Below are positions 11,650 to 23,573 of a stretch of DNA of 64,000 nt, piece after piece. The notes beneath the pieces were generated by a model that saw only the letters and a program-made list of their open reading frames with translations, had not been told where the DNA came from and did no database searches. Within the stretch, counting starts at the first letter, position 1, and each line of letters starts with the position of its first letter. The stretch comes from Lomentospora prolificans (taxonomy: Eukaryota; Ascomycota; Sordariomycetes; Microascales; Microascaceae): NCBI GenBank assembly GCA_029532625.1, contig JARFXM010000010.1:186001-250000 (forward strand), given 5' to 3'. The position numbers and the translations under genes were made by a program.

Positions 11650-12437
11650 ATGGCAAATTCAAAAATTGTAAAAGTGGGCGTCTTCATCCCCACGGACACC
11701 CAGCTCCTCGACACCGCCTGCGTGGACATCTTTGGCCTGCTTAGCAAGGACTACATGGAAGTCCTGGAAGACCTCCCGAAGCACCTGGTCGGAATCGCCC
11801 CCGTCGTCAAAATCTTCTACATCAGCGCCTCCCCCGTCGACTCGCCGCTTACTCTAACTGCCGGCGTGAGAATGCTAGCCACGCACCATATTTCCGACGC
11901 TGACGTCCAGCCAGGCAAGCTGGACATTCTCTTGATACCCGGGCCCGATCCCCGAACAACGTTTGAAGAGCCTGTGCTAGAGTTTGTAAGGGCCCACCAC
12001 AAGCAAGAAAATACGGATATTCTTAGCGTGTGTACTGGAATTTTACTCTGCGGGGCTGCTGGACTGCTTGATGGGCGAACAGCGTGTGGTCCAAGGGGGA
12101 TGCAACCAGGTTTGAGGAAGAAGTGGCCTACCGCAAAGTTGGTTGGAGAAAAGTACAGGTGGATCCAAGACGGTAACCTGTGGTCGAGTGGTGGGAGAAC
12201 TCCTCGCAACGGCTCTGGAATGTCATGGCTAACAGACGAACAGGAGGTATTACGAACGGAAACGACTTGGTGGCGGCCTATTGTCGCACCGGAAAACACT
12301 TCCCCGGACCTCTGGTCGAGATTGTGTGCAAGATGGCCGACGTTGGTGATCGACCCCACGAGTACGAACAAGGGCAAACGGCATTTACGATTAGCTTCGT
12401 ATGGCAGCTTTTCCGATCCATGTTTGTTAGGAAGTAG
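11650..12437 (+). CDS. DJ-1/PfpI (ThiJ, class I glutamine amidotransferase-like) family protein
   Basis: Predicted exons 11650-12190 and 12244-12437, giving 244 residues. The fold is recognised from VGVFIPTDTQLLD at the N-terminus, the LDILLIPGP strand, and the nucleophile-elbow motif SVCTG with C128. Family members include glyoxalase-III-like enzymes, chaperones and amidotransferase-like hydrolases; most are cytosolic. The 53-base intron is needed to reach the conserved GGITNGNDLVAAY part; unspliced, the frame stays open to 12564 but loses that motif. An in-frame ATG at 11578 exists; the ATG at 11650 is preferred because it matches the usual family N-terminus. The gene is convergent with the GH17 gene. 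The exact reaction is unknown. Confidence 0.88.
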
Positions 12438-12788
12438 CTACGCAGGGCCCGTCCCCATCTCAGTCCGATGTACCATAATGTATAGTGAGGATCAGAGATC
12501 CGACCAAAAGTCACATAATGAGAAGTATAATAGGTGGTCAATCACGACTAGTTTACCTTTGTAGGTAGCGACATAAGAACTGAAGCAGAAAAAAAAAATA
12601 GCAATTATATTGTCTCTAGGATGGAAGATATGTGGAGAATGCGAAATTGTGTGGCCTGATCTATGATCCCTATGAATTTGCCCCTTTAACTCCAGTCTCT
12701 ATTCAATATGCACGCATTTTTGTAGCCCCGGCTTACCCAGCCTTGTTGAGTCCTGCCCCCCTCAGCTGTCCGCTACCAGGGGGGGAAC
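12438..12788. other. Convergent intergenic region
   Basis: About 350 bases between the tail-to-tail DJ-1-like and GH17 genes. It presumably holds both 3' UTRs. There is a short A run near 12590 and nothing else notable. Confidence 0.5.
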
Positions 12789-13967
12789 TTAGAAGAGGGT
12801 GAAGAAAGCACCAACGACACCGAGAGCGACGGAGGCAATGGAGAAGGTGTATCCAGAGGCGGAGCTCGCATCGCCGGCACCACCCTCCTCGGAGTCGTCC
12901 TCGGAGCTGGAGCCGGAGTTGGTCCCAGAACCGGAGCCAGAGCCAGAGCCGGAACCAGAGCCGGAACCAGAGCCGTCAGTAGAGTTGGTGCCGTCGGTGG
13001 AGGCCTCGGGGGTCTGGAAAGTGGTGGGGCAGGTGAGGTCGAAGAGAGGAGTGGTGGAGAGATCCTTGGTGATGGCGAACTGCATCTCGTTGTCAGGGTT
13101 GGAGTCGCGGAGGTTGTACCAGAAGGTGGGGTACTTGTTGAAGAGGACACGGCAGCCGATCTCGTCCCAGTAGTACTTGGCGTTCTCGACGCTGGATTCG
13201 GCCTCATCCCAAGAGGGACCGCTCGCGGGCCAACCGGTCTCGGTGACCCAGACGGGCTTGCCGCCGGCAGCATCAAGGGTGGCCTTGAAGGCACGGTCGA
13301 ACAGCTGACCAGAGTTCTTGATGTTGTTGCCCTTGCCATTCTCATAGTAGGGGTACTCGTCGACACCGATGAAGTCGATGGCGTCAAGGACTGGCTTGTT
13401 GGTAGAGTTGCCCCAGACGTCCCAGGTATCGACGTGGCCGACGGGGACGCTGGCAAGGTCGGTGTTCTTGAAGGCAGTGCGGTAGTCGTTAATGAAACCG
13501 ACAATTACATCGGGGTCAGCACCGATACCAGCCTTGTTGGTGACACCGGTGACGGAGTTGCGGTAGAGATCCTCGCTACCAATGGAGATACCAATGATAA
13601 GCTTGGTAAGCTTGTCACCGTACTTCTCCACAGCCTTCTTGAGGGCGCTAAGCTCCTTGTCGATGCTGTCAGTGCCGGAGGTCCAGATACCAAGAAGGAT
13701 GTAGGTGTCGGTCTCGATGGCCGCCTCGAAAGCCTCGATGGGGTCATCCTCGGAGTAAGCCTGGATGTTGGTGTAAAGACGGACGGCGTTGAAAGTGCCG
13801 GGGGCGTTCTTGAGGTTCTGGGCGGTGGTGAACTCGGCAACCCAGTCCTTCTTGAACTTGGCGGATCGGTCGGCCTTGGTGGAACCAGAGTTGAAGCCGA
13901 GGTAGTTGTCGGCAGCGAGAGCAGAGGCCACAAGGGCAGCGGCGGAGAGGGTAGTCGAGAAACGCAT
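12789..13967 (-). CDS. GPI-anchored glucan endo-1,3-beta-glucosidase, GH17
   Basis: A single exon of 392 residues. An N-terminal signal peptide (about residues 1-18) is followed by a GH17 barrel to about residue 315. The expected acid/base is E132 in IGSED and the nucleophile is E243 in VTETGWP. A Ser/Gly-rich linker with about eight SG pairs (residues 333-348) leads to a small-residue omega region near 365-371 and a C-terminal hydrophobic tail, the pattern of a GPI-anchored cell-wall protein. Such enzymes act outside the membrane on wall beta-1,3-glucan in remodelling or morphogenesis. Codon use is strongly C-ending, which suggests high expression. The 5' region is long, with no near neighbour. 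It resembles the eglC/Bgl2 type, but I assign no symbol. Confidence 0.95.
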   Translation of the reverse strand: MRFSTTLSAAALVASALAADNYLGFNSGSTKADRSAKFKKDWVAEFTTAQNLKNAPGTFNAVRLYTNIQAYSEDDPIEAFEAAIETDTYILLGIWTSGTDSIDKELSALKKAVEKYGDKLTKLIIGISIGSEDLYRNSVTGVTNKAGIGADPDVIVGFINDYRTAFKNTDLASVPVGHVDTWDVWGNSTNKPVLDAIDFIGVDEYPYYENGKGNNIKNSGQLFDRAFKATLDAAGGKPVWVTETGWPASGPSWDEAESSVENAKYYWDEIGCRVLFNKYPTFWYNLRDSNPDNEMQFAITKDLSTTPLFDLTCPTTFQTPEASTDGTNSTDGSGSGSGSGSGSGSGSGTNSGSSSEDDSEEGGAGDASSASGYTFSIASVALGVVGAFFTLF

Positions 13968-16345
13968 GTTGGCGGTTATATCGTGGTACTACGGCAAATA
14001 GAGAGGGAGTCAAAAGCTCAGACGAGAAAAAAAGTCGCGTTTAAGGGCAATCGCGTTCGGAGCTGCTGGAGCTACAGTAAAAGAGTGTCGGGCGAGGGAG
14101 TGTGGTGCGAAGAAAACGAACGAGAAACAATGAGAGCTGACCCGCTTGGCGCTTTGAACGAATGACTAGAAAAGTGGTAATGAACGTGTTTCTCCAAGAA
14201 GATCGAGACTGTTGAAGAAAGGAAAGACAAGATTCAACCTCGATTATTTTTAGGGAGGGAGCGATCGAGAATGTAGGACCCCTTGTGGAGTACGATCTTA
14301 TTATTCAGCAGGAATACGAGCATCCCAATTTGCAGGTATGTAGGTACCGGTACACCAGCGCAGACGCCGTTCCTGGACTAGCACGGGTGCTAGAGCCAAG
14401 TTTCTCAGCCGAGCAGCCGCAGTACCTGGTCGTATCCTGGGACGGTTTGGGTCGAAAAACAGGAATTGTCCCACCATCTTTCAGGGGCTCAGCGCTTTGC
14501 ATGAATGGGGCTGTACAATTGAGACGAATTAGGGAAGGTATCTTCATTCTACCGAGGATCTACCATGTTCGCGAGAGATTAAATTCCCCGCTTGCAGGTG
14601 GTCTCAGCTGACGCGATATTGCTTTTCTTCATCTTTCCATCTACCCCCAAACATTGAATCATGATCGGGGGCTCCTGCCCTTCTTTGCATCACCAGTTTT
14701 TCAAGTTGATTCCGAGACTGAGGGCTCAGCTTCTCTCAAGTTTCTCTTTTTTTTTATGTCATAAATACTATAACTCGCCTATATCGATATTAGAATACCT
14801 TTTGATGTAAACTCATCCGCAGTGCGTATGGGAGGAAGGGATGGCCGCTGTGGGCCTCGCCAACTCTTCCTGTTTGGACCAGGGGCTCAAGTGTTGACAT
14901 CGACAACACGATGGCGAGAGGACCCACCCAATCAAGCCTTTCGCATGTGTCACCATGCATCCAATATCCCACACGCCACCGTCGGGACCACTTCAATAGG
15001 GGCAAATTGTTCCCCACTCTTGGTCCCTAGAAATCCCAAATCAGATGCCCGACGGATCCCGCCATCCATAAGCCTGTGGAGCGCGAGCCAGTGACCTGAC
15101 CTGTATGTCTGACTGGATACTTCAAGGACATCACCGAGTTTCCCTGGGTTGAGAACACGCGTCCTACTCCAAACAGGGAGGGAGATTGGCACGTCTTCGC
15201 TGTGTCTAGAATTTGCGCCGAAGCCCGTACTCGAGACATTATAGTGATCAGGGCTCCCTCCCACTTTTTATGCCCGATTTAGTGCTCAGAACTTGGATTG
15301 TGCTGCGCTGAGTGTTCTGAATACCCGGCGCGTCTCCTCCTGCTCGTCCCTTTTCCCTGCACTCCCTTGAGCTCGCTTTGGCAGATATGAATAGCTTTGC
15401 GGGCAAGCGATGTAAATATAAACCATCTACCGCGTCTGTCGCCCAGCCAAAAGCGGGCGAACTGTTCAGATCAACCTTTAACGCGCGTCCCCTCCACGCT
15501 CTCTCCCGCTTTAGCCACAGTGATGCTTATTTCAAAACCCCGCAGGAGGATCAAGCTTATCGCCATGGGGTCCAGAACGGATGTAAATCCTGCAGAGTCA
15601 TCTGAAGTCTGGCGTAGCTCCGGGAATCTAAAATCGACCCACCGCGTGAGGCTTTTGACTTAATCAGGAATACGGGCATCATTAAAATGTGCTGCTGCAT
15701 CGCACTTATTGTTCCCTATTGTTCCCTATTGAAAGCTTTCTCGGGGTCGAAATTGCTCGTCCACCCCTCCTGTGAACTAAGATAATACTCGCAAATCTTT
15801 ACCATCGGATTTGCTGGGAACTGATTCTCGTCCTATCCTTTCCTATTTGCGAGCATTATAATTGTCCGAGAGGAAATCCCGGCTTGGATCCACGAATCTG
15901 GCTCAGGCATCTGTTCATCATGAACAGCTGCAAATAGATCCTAGTATCGTCTGTTCCGCAAGCCAGCGATAATAACTAGGCAGCGCGACGAAAAGCACGC
16001 CGCGAACCTTGGATCAATCGAGTTTACTTGGGGTTTGGGAGGTTCTATGCGTGTCTACCACCGCGAATTTGCCGGGCAACCCCCAAAAATCTACGTTTCA
16101 TCAGCACAGCTGAGGAACTATTAGGTCTGCGCTGGGAGGAAAATAAAGACGACCCCCGTACATACGAGCCCGCATTTGGGAGCACAGTTTAGTATATTCA
16201 TACTATCAGTCTAGATAACGAGATAAATAGGAGGTTCCTCCCGATGAAGTTGGAAGAGAAGTATATGTGCACTAGCCCACATTGTCACTCATGATTCCCA
16301 TTTTGTCTCCCCTTTTAATTGCAAAGTTCAAGGGCACTTGTTCGA
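13968..16345. other. Long intergenic region, no gene recognised
   Basis: About 2.4 kb, including the promoter of the minus-strand GH17 gene at its left end. Open frames are short and without recognisable features. A 10-base unit GTTCCCTATT is tandemly duplicated near 15709-15730. No mobile element is evident. Confidence 0.5.
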
Positions 16346-17762
16346 TTAGCTCATGGGAACGCCCGGCAGCTCGGTCAACCCTATCGTAGCCCCATTAGAT
16401 TTCACTACACCAAGTCGGTGAAGAAGGGTGGTTAAGGGATAACTTACATCCGTCAACATCCTCGAGGACCGTCTTGTCAATCTTGCACTGCTGGGCAACG
16501 CTGATATCCTGAGACTTCTGGTTACCGCAGGTAGCGCTAAAGCAGCCGTTGTCGTCCATGGCTCGCTGAAGAGCGTCATCCTTCCAGCCAAAGACGTAGT
16601 CGCCGTGCTGTCCGTAGCCAGTCGGGTCGCCGGTGCTGAGGACGAACGGCTGGGAGCCGTCCTCGGGCCACTCGGCCTCGTTGTTGAACTGGGTGGTGTC
16701 CCAGATAATCTGGTCGCAAATTTTATTAGCTGATGAAATTTCCTCGTGAAATCGCTAGGTTCGTTGCCTTACCTCGAGCATGAGCTGGGGAATCTTGACG
16801 GGATGACTGGCGGGGCAGTCGGCGGTAGTCAAGAAGGTTGAAGGGCCCTGACTGGGATATGAAACGTGGTCTTGATGGTTGGGGCTATCGAGGTTCTTTC
16901 CGTCCCAGCAGCTTCGCGGCGGTTAGTATGTCTGGTTTTGAAGAGATGGGTATCCGATGTACCACTTACGTCGGGTATAGAACGTTGGATCGGATACCAC
17001 CAAGGCATGGAATGTTGGGGAAGCCCTCAAAGTCCAACCTGTTATCAGAGCATGGGGCTGCATTGTCACCTTGGTAGTTGGGGCCAGAGAAGCAGCGGAA
17101 GCAGCTCTGTGATTTGTACAAAGGCTCACGTCTCGTCGGGTCGCCGACTAGCATGCGGAATCCCTAATAATGGAGGAGCGCTTAGTAGCTGTGCAGATTA
17201 ATAAGAGCATTTTTAGGCTTGTCCAAAGCTTACAGGCTGGAAAGCCGTAACCTTGCCCTTTCCGGGCGCGATATAGTAGACAGTCACACCGCCATTCGTT
17301 TGAGTGGTGAACCTATCTCCGAAAAGCAACCTTGATACGTCTATTAGTATTACGATTCATGGAGGACCCGGTATTACAGGTGGTTTGAGCACCAGAGAAC
17401 AAACAACACTACCGAGACTATCATGGCTGCACATACCTGTTGGGTTTCTGAGGAACGCGTTTATACGTGCCGTTACGGGCCTTGAAGTACAAGTTCGCAG
17501 TCCAGTAGTTGGAAAAGTCGTCAGCGGGACCGCAAGTGGTACAAGTAGCGAGCTTAGAGATATCAGCCGAGGGCATCGAAGCGTTGAAGGCGTTTCCTCC
17601 CACGACTTGATGCATGTGCGGAGTTGGAGCCTGCCCGGGATTGACGAGGGGGTCGAGACGCTCAATCGTGATCTGCTCGCATCCGAATCGCAAGTGGTTT
17701 AGACCTTGAAGATTGAACTGGGCCTCGGCCACAGCCGCGAAGATGAGAGCGGACAAACGCAT
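16346..17762 (-). CDS. Secreted DUF1996-domain protein
   Basis: Predicted six exons on the minus strand: 17762-17437, 17330-17234, 17163-16970, 16911-16773, 16709-16448 and 16404-16346, giving 358 residues. A short signal peptide (MRLSALIFAAVAEA) precedes the domain. Family landmarks are RLDPLVNPG, MHQVVGGNAF, CTTCGPADDFSNYW, GFRMLVGDP and FGWKDDALQRAM. DUF1996 proteins are secreted or wall-associated fungal proteins of unknown biochemical role, and the length is typical. All phases close, but the fourth-exon acceptor is AAG rather than the usual CAG/TAG, so that boundary is less sure. No operon-like link to neighbours is seen. Confidence 0.85.
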
Positions 17763-19166
17763 CTTGAGTCTGGGAGCCTTTCTCGTAGGATACCAAAAGA
17801 ATAGCAATCGCGAACTCCAATCTTCAGGAGATTTAGAATCAAAGGACTAGAAAAAAAAGCGAAAAAGCGATGAAAAGTCAGTGCTAAGTTCTCCCCAGTC
17901 ATCCACATCATATAATGCCATAATACGACTAGGGAATCACCCAAATCGCTCAACACGACTGATACAACAGGGCACTATAGGACACCACTCCAAAGACGGC
18001 CATTAGGACATAATTTACATATATCAACCATCTGACGCGGCCATGCCTGACCAACGAGGTCTGCAATCCCCGGAATTATAGGGAAGTCAGGGTAATTGCC
18101 TGGGTCCGGCAGATTGCCCGCCACTAGTCCCGCAAATGTCCGGTTGGACGGGTAATAAACGCCAACCAACCTCGTGGCATAGAGATTAATATACCTTAAC
18201 GTGCGTCGCCCAATGAAGACATCTCGTCTCGCCTTGGGGAGGGGAGCCTGCCGTCATTCTTATTCTTGACAGTTCTCCGCCTTGGCGTCCGTGCCCCAGA
18301 GCCTTCAGGGAGGAGAGGGTCCAGCAATCTATCTCAAGTGCTTCATAAGCAGTGCGTGATCGAAACAAGGCCTCGTCTTATAATTACCTGGTGCGTTGAT
18401 AGTCGGCCCTGCTTTCCTGAGAGGAGGAATCCTCGACGCAAGCTTTGAGCCAAGCTTATTGGCCGTATCGCTAAGGCCTGTCAATATGGATCCCTGGAAT
18501 CTCGGATTGTGCCGTAAGCCTGGTTTGGTGACCACCATGCGCTTTTAGAAGGAAAGCTTTTACTTGGTCATGGGGTGTTCGGACGGACGGTTAATGTTCT
18601 TAACAAATAAAGCGCCGGCGAGTAATAGCTAGGTCGCCAGGTTTCCCTCTACAGACACGAAGCCGTTCATGTATCGACGTTAAGAATACAACAGCTTTGG
18701 ATCTGTTTTATTCGATTGGTATGGCTCAAGGAGACAAAAGGATTTGTTCATAATGAGCGTTGGGCGGTGCCGGCTGTTTAAGCGGTCTATTGTGGGTGTT
18801 CTGCTGCCCTGATGGCTCGTCACATTCGCTCACAGGCCCCGGGCTTGATGGAAATTGGCGCGGTGTCTTCCCTAATCATTGAAATACAGCTGACTTCAGT
18901 GCGATGGATGGGATATGGAATTGGGTAATATATCTTCTTTACAAGATCCCAAGTGGGAGCGCTTCATGCATCATTTGGTGACATAGAGTCACCTCGCGGA
19001 CATAAAGTCCATGTAGGAGATAAAGCCCGCTGCCTGTAACTTTCTTCTTAGTAGTATTGATACAGACTGTTTACTGAGCATACACTACTCCCTACCTAAC
19101 CCTCTAGACCCGCCCACCACCCTCTTAAGCCGTTTCTGACTCTGCTGTTACAAATCCAACGCGACG
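17763..19166. other. Intergenic region, no gene recognised
   Basis: About 1.4 kb containing the upstream region of the DUF1996 gene and the 3' flank of the next minus-strand gene. Nothing else is supported. Confidence 0.5.
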
Positions 19167-19907
19167 TTACCTGTACGTGATGTAATCAGCTCTGGCGCCA
19201 AGCTGCGTATCAGTCTTGAACCCCGTGTCTGCCACCGCCTTGTCGTATGCTGCGAGAACAGCCTTAACATAGCTATTATTGTTTGCCATGATATCCTTAG
19301 CGGCCTCCGCGCCCTTGAGGTGCGGATTCGACGGAGAGGGTGGCGACTCTGGCCTCATTGCCTGGGCCGTCAAGAGGAGGAGTTTGGAGCCATAGTCAGA
19401 CCTCAGGGGGTGACGCACACTATCAACAATGTACACCACGAGGCCGTCATTTCCTCTGTAGTGTTTATCGTAGACATCATAAACGTAGTTCTGAAGGGCG
19501 GGGAGTGTTGGGGCTCTCCTTTCGGGTACGATGATTGTGCGAGGGTAGCGACGGTCCGCCTCGGCGTGAATCGCTCTCTTCAGAGTCTCGGGTGATCTGC
19601 AAACGCCTTGCGAACAGAGGCGCGAAAGCTCATAGCTCATTTCCGATAGAATCCCGTCAATTTCTTCCCGGAATTCCTCCTCACGATTCGCGGGGATGCT
19701 CGAGTCAGGCCAATGTCGAAGGGCGGACTCCTTCTGCCTGAGTCTGGCAATGGCGGCTTCCTGGACCTTCTCGTACAGTGCGCGGACTTGCGACATGTCT
19801 CGTTCCGCAATCACGTCCGGCCCGGCGGGAGCTGGTGTTGGGTACGGATGTGGCCGAGCGGGTGGCGCCGATGTGGGCTTGTTCTGCTTTGACGAAGAGT
19901 TACCCAT
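19167..19907 (-). CDS. Hypothetical protein with N-myristoylation motif
   Basis: A single exon of 246 residues beginning MGNSSSK. Glycine 2 and serine 6 fit the N-myristoyltransferase pattern, which would anchor the protein to membranes. Residues 8-35 are rich in Pro/Ala/Ser. The rest is charged and probably helical, with several Tyr-rich stretches (YVYDVYDKHY), and has no domain I recognise. It stands alone, with over 1 kb of non-coding DNA on each side. The frame is long for chance and the composition is protein-like, but no function can be given. Confidence 0.7.
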   Translation of the reverse strand: MGNSSSKQNKPTSAPPARPHPYPTPAPAGPDVIAERDMSQVRALYEKVQEAAIARLRQKESALRHWPDSSIPANREEEFREEIDGILSEMSYELSRLCSQGVCRSPETLKRAIHAEADRRYPRTIIVPERRAPTLPALQNYVYDVYDKHYRGNDGLVVYIVDSVRHPLRSDYGSKLLLLTAQAMRPESPPSPSNPHLKGAEAAKDIMANNNSYVKAVLAAYDKAVADTGFKTDTQLGARADYITYR

Positions 19908-22900
19908 GGTAAGATGCTGGAGAAGGTGAGAATGGGTGTAAAAGTATTAATACGGGCTTATGATATCAGACGCTTCCCAGGGATGAAATCCGATGGAATG
20001 AATTGTTGCTAGATTTGATAGATATCTCACTGAGCGTCAGAGGAGGGCAGCTACATTTTGGTATTTATTTGGCGTATCTCGTGTCCTTTTGGGGGCTGTG
20101 TCCGTGTGGCATTGCTGGCAGGTGCTGGTGCTTGTTGAGATGTGCTCCCTTTGACAGCGACCAGCCCCGAAATGCTTCGACGGTCGGGTAACTAGGCCGT
20201 CTTGGGCGTAGGCCGAGAGAGGATGGCCAGCCAATTAGACTCCCAACTACCTGTGTTCTTGTGTGCGTGGAGTGTGCTTACAGGCTGCTATTATGAAGGA
20301 TTCAATTTGGTGAAACGCCTGGCATGGCTGGCGTGAAGTATAAGAATGAGCTTCGCCACCATGCTGCCAGGCCAGTGCATTGCGTGAAGGATGCTCATCG
20401 ATGTGGCAGCGAATCTGTGCAAGGCCCCGGAAAGTCCTGTCGGGTCGAATCCTTCTATACTACATAAAATCAAGGCTAAGGAAATAAGAATATGGACAGG
20501 CTGAAATTTACCTCTCGGGGAAGTGATGGAGGTGTATATCAACAGGCGGGAGAAAACTTGAATATTATGAACCCGTTGAACTTGCGGCTAGTTTCGCGGA
20601 GAGGATAATCAATTTGAACATCAACACATCAGCCCACAATACTTCGTAGACTAATATCGGATTTTCTCTTTCTTTTTTTCTCTTTCCTTTCTTTTTTTTT
20701 TTTCTTTCTTTTTTTTCCTTGGAGACATGAAAGTTCAAAACTATCAACTCTTGGACTTGGTATCACAATAAACGGTGGAACGAAAAGAACCGGAAAGGCT
20801 GCTGAACTTGATGAGCCCAATGCTGGCTGCTGTGTATTCTCAGTTTTCTACTTGGGTCCACTCCCCGCTTATTAGTAATATTGACCCCTATCAGAGTCAG
20901 AATCCAGTAATTACGATAGCCCTGAGCGTCGGCGCCAGCGTACACTTGATCGCATGATATAAGCTGGTGGAGGGAAGGCTAAGACTTGCTGGTACGTAGA
21001 TAACCACAAGCAAACCTGATCAAGGAACACTTAGCGAGAAGGAAATACCCGGAATAAAATACTAAGAAGTAAAAAGAAAGAAGAGAGGAGGAGAGGGAAA
21101 AAAAAAGTGTAAAAACAAAAACATACAACACCGGGGATTCGCTGGTCGTCACCGACCCAACTACTAGTCCGGCGCTTCGCAGCTTGTGTACAGGGGAGCG
21201 GACGGGACCCTCAATTTTCTGCGAGCTATGGTCGTATGTGCTGATGTTTGTTGCCTATCAGACTTATATCCTCTTCTATCATAGAGCGACATGTCGGGCT
21301 TGGCTAGCTGGCTGCCGGGGTCTGCCAGTTTATCAAATTTCTGACCAGAAATTTGAAGGCCGTCAACTTCCTAGTGAAAGGATAAGCTGACCATTGGTCT
21401 TCCACGCTTCAACGATAGGGTCTCACTAGGTCAAAATCAAGTGCGGAGCATAGTGGTCTTTCTTAGTATGGTCTGTCGGATGCCTGTTGGTGATATCATG
21501 AGTTTCGAATATTGGTCGTCATATTGTCATGGGGCGGTATATATACTCAAGCGGCCTTGAACCGGGTCCAATCACGTCAAAGCAAGCTGATATGGTCGTT
21601 CCAGACAACCCTGATCATAATACACGTGGACACAGGCACGGGATATTTTGGTTTTAATCGGAAAGAAACCAGTACCCAGGAATTCCTGAGCCGACCAGCA
21701 CTAGGAGAAGCATAGGAACATAAAGACGTGTGTGTAACAATCCAAAGAACGGGGTGCTGCGAGCGATCATGTTCTGCTCGTCAACCAGATGGAACGTGCG
21801 TTTGTCGCTGACCAACTCCGCGCCAAAAGTCGACCAGAGGAATGCGACAAAGTCGAGAAATTTCATGCGAGGAGGCCTGGTCCTTGACGCCTAGATAGTG
21901 CGGTCTTGGTGAAACCTGGAAGGTAGAATCCGGCCCCCACATACCTCTCGAGAAACATCGAGGCACGGCTAAATCGGAGGTTTCAAAGTCGGAAGACACG
22001 GCCTTCTGTCTGTATGCGGACATAGGTCTTGGGCCTCCTGCCCCTGGCCTCCGTATGAGCATAGTAAATCGTGTGCAGCTTGCAGGCCGGTCAGAAGGTC
22101 TATCCTAGTCCTATTGTGAGTATCTAGATATCTCGTTGCTGGCCAAATTAGGGTTCCCACGATCAGGTTTTCGGAAATGAGAACCACTATGGTTTGGGAA
22201 TGTATGTTGGTTCTGTACTCATGGCTGACGGCATAGTTGCGGCAGGGTCACCAACCATGATGAAGATAAGGCATTACTCAGGTTTGGTGTTGGTATCTGA
22301 CACAAACCCTCGAACAACGTCGCTGATAGGGTACGGCAGACGGATACTGGATGATCCCTAAATCTTGGTCTTGATGCTTCCGTCGCATGGTGGCGATCTT
22401 GGCTAAGATATAAAGCCCCAATTTCAGTCCCGCTTCTGAGTGCCCTGCTAACTGCGGCGTGTATTTTCGACGAGGGCGGGTAGGGGTCAGACTAGGGTTG
22501 GCCTCTCGAAGGACTCCTCGGCTTTTGAGGGCAGTCCGACGCTAATAAGCAATCAGACTGGGGATGTAGTCATCAACCATGCCAGATCGAAAAGTTTCTT
22601 GATGTGCTCCATTTTCGACTAGTATCGTTGGGACGGGACATTGATCGATGGAGGTGTGCTCGCCCTAGGAATTCAGAAACTTGTCTTTCTGCAGTCCAAA
22701 GTGCCTCCTAGACAACATTTCGTAAAAGAAACGTCCTACAAGACTCATTTTTCCGTGTTCCGTCTGTTGGAAAGAGAGCCGGGAGTGGCAGATGATGGGC
22801 GCGTTCGTGAGGCAACGTCGCTGGTCTTCACCGGTGCTTCCTAGTGCCAGAGGCGAACATGACCAGTCGGATTCCTTTTGATTGACATTATTCATTGCAA

Positions 22901-23177
22901 CCATGTAGTAGGGAGTTTCCTTATGTATATTCGAAGATAATGGAGCTCATATACATAATATCAACCCTCATTTGCTTCAGTTGGGTTATTAATTGGATAC
23001 AGTTAGGAAACATGTACAAAATCTGTCCATCCCACCCTATAGACCTTCCCCTCGTAGTCGCGCTCAAGTTATGCCTGCCGTCCAAAATATTTGCCCACAC
23101 TCCAAAGGACTCCAAGCAAGCTGGACTGGGACGGATGGATCCTATCGTCCAGCCTCGGGCGGCGTTTGGTTGCAGAT
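19908..23177. other. Long gene-poor region
   Basis: About 3.3 kb without a supported gene. Frames are short on both strands. The notable element is a pure pyrimidine tract at 20662-20720, followed further right by a purine-rich patch around 21060-21105. Confidence 0.5.
20662..20720 (+). repeat. Polypyrimidine tract, 59 bases
   Basis: An uninterrupted run of T and C with no purine. Mirror-like polypyrimidine tracts can form unusual DNA structure; no function is claimed here. Confidence 0.9.
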
Positions 23178-23573
23178 CTAGCCCTGCTTTTGAACACTCG
23201 GGAGTGGAAGCCGTCGACGTACTTTTGGCAGATCGACGTCACATCTTCGCCAAACAACATTTAGGTTCAATTCCCTAATGGCTGTACAGCTGTATCTCCG
23301 GCGGGTTTTGACCAAGTTGTTTACGTCGGATTCAAAGGTTCTTAAGTTGGACTCCGGCTCAGGGTCAACTGGGAGGTCTTCCGTCGATTCAGGAGGTGCT
23401 TCAGATGCGACTCTCTTTGCCAAGTACTCTTTCTGCGCTGCGATGCTTGCGTCCGTGGAACCTGTGGCGTCAGACAGATGAATGTCGCCTTCTTGGGTGA
23501 CCGCATCTGAAGCCTCTTGTGCGGCTGCTATTACGAGAAATTGGCAGAGTGTAAAGTAAAATAGGAGCTTCAT
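23178..23573 (-). CDS. Small secreted protein candidate
   Basis: A 131-residue frame from the ATG at 23573. The N-terminus (MKLLFYFTLCQFLVIAAA) is a classical signal peptide, with likely cleavage after AAA or AAAQ. The next 70 residues are acidic and Ser/Thr-rich and contain a Lys-Arg pair (AKRV) that a Kex2-type protease could cut. The C-terminal third is strongly basic (KTRRR, WRR, KVRRR) and may not be correctly bounded: another minus-strand frame continues the coding look from about 23260 to 23069, so an intron could have been missed. No domain is recognised. Secreted, small and orphan-like are the features of fungal effector candidates, but there is no direct evidence of a host role. Confidence 0.5.
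   Translation of the reverse strand: MKLLFYFTLCQFLVIAAAQEASDAVTQEGDIHLSDATGSTDASIAAQKEYLAKRVASEAPPESTEDLPVDPEPESNLRTFESDVNNLVKTRRRYSCTAIRELNLNVVWRRCDVDLPKVRRRLPLPSVQKQG

Noticed and set aside
12773..13504. Second minus-strand 243-codon frame inside the GH17 gene
   Set aside because: Ser/Thr/Pro-rich shadow in another frame of the same gene.
13434..14165. Plus-strand 243-codon frame opposite the GH17 gene
   Set aside because: A mirror of strong codon bias in the GH17 gene; the minus-strand product has clear family motifs and this one has none.
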